64,000 nt of DNA, taken from UBA5069 sp963773745 (GTDB lineage: Bacteria; Chloroflexota; Anaerolineae; Caldilineales; Caldilineaceae). Below, piece after piece: positions 59,633 to 64,000 of the stretch. The translations under genes were made by a program, and so were the position numbers. The DNA lies in the NCBI GenBank assembly GCA_963773745.1, contig CAVZCL010000005.1:2359813-2423812 (forward strand). Direction: 5' to 3'. The notes beneath the pieces were generated by a model, which ran no database searches, was not told the DNA's origin, and worked only from the letters and a program-made list of their open reading frames with translations. Every line of letters starts with the position of its first letter. Positions within the stretch are counted from its first letter, which is position 1.

Positions 59633-60307
59633 GTGAGCGATTTGCCCATTGCAGCGATTTTCGATCTTGACCACACGCTTGTTGCGGCGAGCACAGGGAC
59701 CCTCGTGCTGCGCTATATGCGCGAAACGGGGCTGCTTGACCAGTACCTGGACAAGCGGAAGGTGGCGCGTGCCGTGCGCGCCACCCTTCTCTTCAAGGCA
59801 GGGCTGCTGGACGCGACGCGCCTGATGCAGGCCACAGCAGTGCTCGTGCGCGGCATCCCCGTCGCCACCATGTGGCAGATGGTCGATCGCTGGTTTGACG
59901 ACCAGGTGCGCCACGCCCTGGCCCCGGGCGCACTGGAGCGGCTGGCGTGGCACGTCGAACAGGGCCACGTGCCAATCATCTGCACCGCGAGCAGCCAGTT
60001 CAGCGCGTTGCCCGTGGCACGCCACCTGGGCATTCCCCATGCCGTCTCCTCAATTTGGGAAGACGATGGCGTAGAGATGACGGGCGCCGTGCAATTGCCC
60101 ATCGCCTATGGTGCAGGCAAGGTCTACTGGCTGCGCCGTCTATGCGCAGAACATGGAATGCGCCTGAGCGACAGCTACTTCTACAGCGACGACCTCTCCG
60201 ACATGGCGCTGCTGCAGAGTGTGGCCCACCCCGCCGCCGTGAATCCCTCCAAAGCGTTGCGCGCCGCTGTCGTGCGCCAGAATTGGCCAATCCTCACCTG
60301 GTACTGA
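59633..60307 (+). CDS. HAD-IB family phosphatase (SerB-like)
   Basis: 224 residues. AIFDLDHTLVAAS is motif I with both Asp, VPIICTASS motif II, and YSDDLSDMALL motif IV. The cap is helical (RYMRETGLLDQYLDKRK). Such enzymes dephosphorylate phosphoserine, lysophosphatidate or similar. GTG 59633 starts 7 bases after sixA, so they share a transcript. Confidence 0.88.
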   Translation: MSDLPIAAIFDLDHTLVAASTGTLVLRYMRETGLLDQYLDKRKVARAVRATLLFKAGLLDATRLMQATAVLVRGIPVATMWQMVDRWFDDQVRHALAPGALERLAWHVEQGHVPIICTASSQFSALPVARHLGIPHAVSSIWEDDGVEMTGAVQLPIAYGAGKVYWLRRLCAEHGMRLSDSYFYSDDLSDMALLQSVAHPAAVNPSKALRAAVVRQNWPILTWY

Positions 60308-60332
60308 GCCACGACGTACCCCCGACGCAAAG

Positions 60333-60455
60333 GCGTACCCCCGACGCAGAGCGCGCAAAGGATACGCAAAGAAAAGCAACAACAAGAGTTGTCAATCTTG
60401 TTGTTGCTTTTCTTTGCGTATCCTTTGCGCCTTTGCGCTCTGCGTCGGGGTACGC
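60333..60455. repeat. Inverted repeat 4 between convergent genes
   Basis: Inner arms of 35 bp (60353-60387 and 60396-60430 region) are exact, including AAAGAAAAGCAACAACAAGA and its complement, around GTTGTCAA. Outer arms continue with one 7-base insertion (GCGTACCCC...GACGCAGAGCG). The inner arms contain T and A runs and probably end transcription of both convergent genes. Confidence 0.88.
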
Positions 60456-60489
60456 TTTTGCGCCTTAGCGCCTCTGCGTCGCCTGTCTC

Positions 60490-61571
60490 TTACCCGTAAA
60501 TGTACGCGCCGCCGCCCTCGGTCACGACATCCCCACGCATGAGCGCCTCGAAGGTATCCAGCACCTGCTCAACGTCGGCGGCGGTCACATGGTAGTTGGT
60601 CACAATGCGCATGCGCTGCATGTCAAGCGGGTTGAGCAGCACACCGCGGCCCGCCAGCGCCTCCGCCACCTGCACGGCATTCACATCCTCGCGCGTCACG
60701 GTTGCCACCACGATGTTTGACTCGGTCACATCTGGGTCCGCCCACATGCCCTCAATGCGGGCCAGGCCGTGCGCAAGGCGCACGTGCGTTGCGCGTGATC
60801 CTCGGCCAGCCGGTCGTACATCTCTGCGAGCGCAACGATGCCGGCCGCGGCAATGACGCCCGCCTGGCGCATGCCGCCACCCAGCAGCTTGCGGTTGCGT
60901 CGCGCGCGCCTGATGAATGGCTCGCTGCCCGCAATCACCGAGCCGACCGGCGCTGCAAGCCCCTTGCTCAAGCAGCAGGTAACGCTGTCGGCGGCGGCGG
61001 CCAAACGCGCCGGCGTCACATTCTGCGCCACGGCTGCGTTCCACAGGCGTGCGCCATCTATGTGCAGCACCATGCCGTGTGCGTGGGCCAGCGCCCCCAC
61101 CGCGTCGGTGTAGTCGGCCGTGAGGACGCGCCCGCCACAGCGGTTGTGGGTGTTTTCCAGCGCAATAATGCGCGAATAGGGGAAGTGCTCATCTTCCGAG
61201 CGAATGGCGTGCTCAAGCGCATCGAGCGCCATTGTGCCGTCGGTCAGGTTTGGCACTGTGCGCGGGTGCATCCCACCCACCGCCGCCATGCCCCCCTGCT
61301 CGTAGTAGAAGATGTGCGCGTTGTCGCCCAGAATCACCTCGTCGCCGCGTGCGCCGTGGCTGAGCAGGCTGATGAGGTTGCCCATGGTGCCGCTGGCTAC
61401 AAAGACAGCGGCTTCCTTGCCCAGCATCTCGGCGGCCAGCGCCTCAAGGCGGTTGACGGTGGGGTCCTCACCGTAGACATCGTCGCCCACTTCGGCCGAG
61501 GCCATCGCGCTTCGCATGGCGTCGGTGGGCTTTGTAACGGTATCACTGCGCAGGTCAATTGGGTTGGACAT
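60490..61571 (-). CDS. ltaE: Low-specificity L-threonine aldolase (frameshifted)
   Basis: About 360 residues, PLP fold type I. DLRSDTVTKPTDAM at the N-terminus, VGDDVYGEDPTVNRLE, GTMGNLISL, LHIDGARLWNAAVA and CLSKGLAAPVGSV with the PLP lysine are diagnostic. It splits threonine or allo-threonine to glycine and acetaldehyde. The frame changes near 60788 (-1/+2) between AEDHAQR and VRLAHGLARIEG. ATG 61571 was chosen at the family N-terminus. Confidence 0.93.
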
Positions 61572-61693
61572 TCGGTGCTTTCTATTTTGGTGACGACCAC
61601 TTGCAAATGACTGAAAACTGAAGATTGACGGTTGCGAGTTCGATGAAGGGGCGCAATCGTCCATGCTCGATCTTCAATACTCTGTTTTGTCCT

Positions 61694-62799
61694 TCACGCG
61701 CCATCACCCAGAAAATCCTCAATCGCGCAGAGAAGTCGATCGAGGTCGTCGTCCGTCGTCTCGCCCATGTGCGCAATGCGGAAGGCCTTGTTCTTGTAGG
61801 GGCCGTAGCCGTTGCTGATTTCCATGTTGTGCAGCGTCAGAAAATCGTTGAGCGCATCAACGTCGATCGCGCGCGTGTTGGTAATCGTTGTGACGGTGGG
61901 CGAGCGGTAGCCCTCCTCGGCCATAAGTTCGAAGCCGTGCGCCACGGCCCACTCCTGCGTACACTTGGCAAGGCGCGCATGGCGGTCAAAGCGCTCGTAG
62001 ACGCCCTCGGCAAAGATGTGCTCCAGTTGCACATTCAGCGCGCGCATGAGCGAGATAGCCGGCGTGGCAGGCGTGGTGTGCTTCTTGAGCGCCTTGTCGA
62101 GGTTCAGGAAATCGAAGTACCAGCCGCGCCCCTTCACGTTGGCGGCCTGGGTCATCAGGCGGTCGCTGACCGCCGCAAAGGCAAGGCCCGGCGGCAGCGC
62201 AAGCGCCTTCTGCGAGGAGGTGGCCATGAAATCGAGGCCGAGGGCGTCAAAGGGAATCAGCACGCCGCCAAAGGAAGAGACGGCGTCGACAAGAACAAGC
62301 GTCTCCGGGCTTAGCTCGCGCACGGCCGTAACGATCTCGCCAATCGGGCTCATCACCCCTGTGCTTGTCTCGTTATGCACGACGGTGATTGCGTCCACCG
62401 GGCCTTGGCGTAACGCCTCGCGGAGCGCGACGCTCGCCTGCTCCGCCTTGACGGCCGTATTCCACGGAATGTCGACACGAATCGCTTCCTTGTCGCAGCC
62501 AACCGCCACGTTGTACCAGCGCTCGCTGAAGGCTCCGTTGACGAAGCAGAGCACCCGCCGTGAAACGCTGTTGCGAATCGCCGCCTCCTGCATCCCGCTT
62601 CCCGACGCAGCCACGATGAAGACGCGCCCGCGCTGCCAAAGAGACACTGGAGCATCTCCTCGCAACGCTGAAAGAGTGCCTCGAACTCGTCGCTGCGGTG
62701 GCCGATCATTGGTTCGGTTTGTGCGGCCAGCACGTAGGGCAACACGTCAGTCGGTCCGGGGATAAAGAGGCGCTGCGGCGGCTTGATCGTTTCGGTCAT
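61694..62799 (-). CDS. Class V aminotransferase, alanine-glyoxylate/serine-pyruvate type (frameshifted)
   Basis: About 368 residues. RLFIPGPTDVLPYVL and MIGHRSDEFEAL open the protein; VVHNETSTGVMSPI, VLVDAVSSFGG and FMATSSQKALALPPG with the PLP lysine follow. GAGGAG precedes ATG 62799. The frame changes near 62628 (-1/+2; two extra G in a GCGGGCGC run would explain it) between CLFGS and RVFIVAASGSG. It converts glyoxylate, serine or alanine; the preferred pair is unknown. It is adjacent to the threonine aldolase, so glycine/serine metabolism is likely. Confidence 0.9.
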
Positions 62800-63028
62800 A
62801 GGGCGTAGCTCCTCGCAAAGCAGTGCACACGGCGCATCAAGTGCGCCGTCAGGGGCGAACAGGCAACGGCTATTGTGCCATTGAGCGAAAGCTGCGCGCA
62901 ACTCGCGGATGCGGTGGCGGGTGATGGCTTCTGCCGGAGAGACGCCGTGCTGAAACCCGATTTTCGGCGCAAGTGCGCAACAGGGGCAATCCATAGCCGC
63001 ATCTGTTTTGGGCTGGCGTGCGTACTCC

Positions 63029-63057
63029 TTGCGTTTCCGACTGGCTTACGCTAAAGT
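63029..63057 (+). promoter_or_regulatory. Candidate leaderless promoter for proV
   Basis: TTGCGT (63029-63034), 17-base spacer, TAAAGT (63052-63057), ending 6 bases before ATG 63064. Matches are moderate. The same geometry as the SRAP promoter. Confidence 0.4.
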
Positions 63058-63063
63058 TGCGCC

Positions 63064-64000
63064 ATGTGCGCGACCCCTTACGATGTTCGACCGGAGCTCC
63101 TCACCACGGATTCACCCTTCCATCCCCAACCCACACCGCAGCCCACGGCGCGGCCCACACCGCAGGCCAATGGCACGTCTGCCCAAACCTTGGCGCATGG
63201 CGGCGCGCCAATCGTGGCCGTGCGCGACGTCTGGAAGATCTTCGGCAGCGATCCGAATGAGCTCGATCGGCGGCCTCGACAGCGCCGCCTCCAAGAGCGA
63301 CATTCTCAACGCCACCGGCCATATTATGGCCGTGCGCGGCGTTTCGTTTGATGTGCGCGGCCGGCGAGACGTTTGTCGTCATGGGGCTTTCGGGCAGCGG
63401 CAAATCCACGCTGCTGCGCTGCCTGCCGCGCCTGATCGAGCCGACACGTGGCGAAATCCTCATCGACGGCGCAGAACGTGGCGCAAATGGACAAGCAGGC
63501 GCTGCGCGAACTGCGCCGCCACCGAGTGAGCATGGTCTTCCAGCACTTTGGCCTCTTGCCCCACAGGCGCGTGATTGACAACGTTGCCTACGGCCTCGAG
63601 GTGCAGGGCGTCAAGCGCGCCGAGCGGCTGGAGAAGGCACGCGCCATGATTGAAATCGTTAACCTCAAGGGATGGGAGGATTACTACCCCAGCCAGTTGA
63701 GCGGCGGCATGCAGCAGCGCGTCGGGCTGGCGCGTGCGCTCGCGGTTGACCCCGAGATTCTGCTCTTTGACGAGCCATTCAGCGCGCTCGACCCGCTGAT
63801 TCGCCGCGAGATGCAGGACGAACTGGTTTCGCTGCAGGCGCGCCTGCACAAGACGCTCATCTTCATCACCCATGACTTCGCCGAGGCCGTCAAGCTGGGC
63901 ACGCGCATTGCAATTATGAAGGACGGCGAGTTCGAGCAGGTGGGCACGGCCGAAGAACTGATACTGCGCCCCGCCAGCCGTTACGTTGAGGAGTTCACGC
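63064..64000 (+). CDS. proV: Glycine betaine/proline ABC transporter ATPase, 5' part (frameshifted)
   Basis: At least 310 residues, running off the window. A Thr/Pro-rich N-terminal extension of about 45 residues precedes VRDVWKIFGSDPNEL. Walker A is GLSGSGKSTLLRC, Q loop FQHFGLLPHRRVIDNVAYG, signature QLSGGMQQRVGLARAL, Walker B ILLFDEPFSALDP and H loop ITHDFAEA; all fit ProV/OpuAA. It energises uptake of compatible solutes. Three +1 frame changes occur near 63265, 63359 and 63473; deleting one base at each gives an unbroken ProV. The CBS domains, if any, are outside. Confidence 0.9.

Overview
The window is about 64 kb of GC-rich bacterial DNA with compact operons, many secreted proteins carrying Thr/Pro-rich linkers, a complete menaquinone cluster and genes for glycosylated monocyclic carotenoids. 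I think this is a Chloroflexota chromosome (Caldilinea/Anaerolineae-like), aerobic or facultative. That placement rests on gene content and style only; there is no rRNA gene here to confirm it.

Layout. 1-8.6 kb: tail of a secreted metallopeptidase, a 6-pyruvoyl-tetrahydropterin synthase homologue, a secreted LVIVD-repeat protein, and a glycosyltransferase/methyltransferase/MFS transporter operon beside a Gfo/Idh oxidoreductase. 8.6-14.3 kb: a VIT/VWA surface protein, a large orphan effector-like protein resembling contractile-injection-system cargo, and tRNA-Gly(CCC). 14.3-21 kb: a PLP decarboxylase, a berberine-bridge-type flavoprotein and a very large BTAD/AAA/TPR regulator. 21-30 kb: an ERF recombinase gene with a Bacillus-type LexA box in its promoter, an SLC13-type permease, then a terpenoid-flavoured run (CrtI/CrtD-like desaturase, hydrolase, SDR, tocopherol-cyclase homologue, small membrane protein, renalase-like flavoprotein). 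30-33.5 kb: a TPR/winged-helix regulator divergent from a small secreted tandem-repeat protein, followed by a regular array of hairpins with C-tract loops. 33.5-40 kb: menF-menD-menB-menC-menE. 40-47.4 kb: a secreted metallopeptidase, then lycopene cyclase, hydrolase, cruF, plsY and a GT2 gene. 47.4-52.6 kb: SRAP/YedK, a membrane protein, hisZ-hisG, an RmlC-like epimerase and MTA phosphorylase. 52.8-64 kb: rpmG (L33), an SH3-domain secreted protein, a small membrane protein, a lipoprotein, glmS with a long structured leader, sixA, a HAD phosphatase, threonine aldolase, a class V aminotransferase and a proV-like ABC ATPase running off the end.

How the genes fit together. MenF, MenD, MenC, MenE and MenB cover chorismate to DHNA-CoA. 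The lycopene cyclase, CruF and GT2 genes, perhaps with the CrtD-like desaturase at 24 kb, fit a route to hydroxy-gamma-carotene glycoside; the acyltransferase between them suggests, without proving, fatty acylation.

Two cautions. Eighteen genes appear to be broken by about 22 frameshifts, including core genes (menD, menC, hisZ, glmS). Eighteen of the 22 shifts are of the +1 type (one surplus base), so I treat these as probable sequence errors and annotate the genes as single CDSs. The best candidate for something undescribed is the hairpin array at 33.0-33.3 kb: stems change with compensating bases, the C-tract loop is kept, the spacing is about 56 bp, and the same loop occurs in the 5' leader of the adjacent secreted repeat protein.
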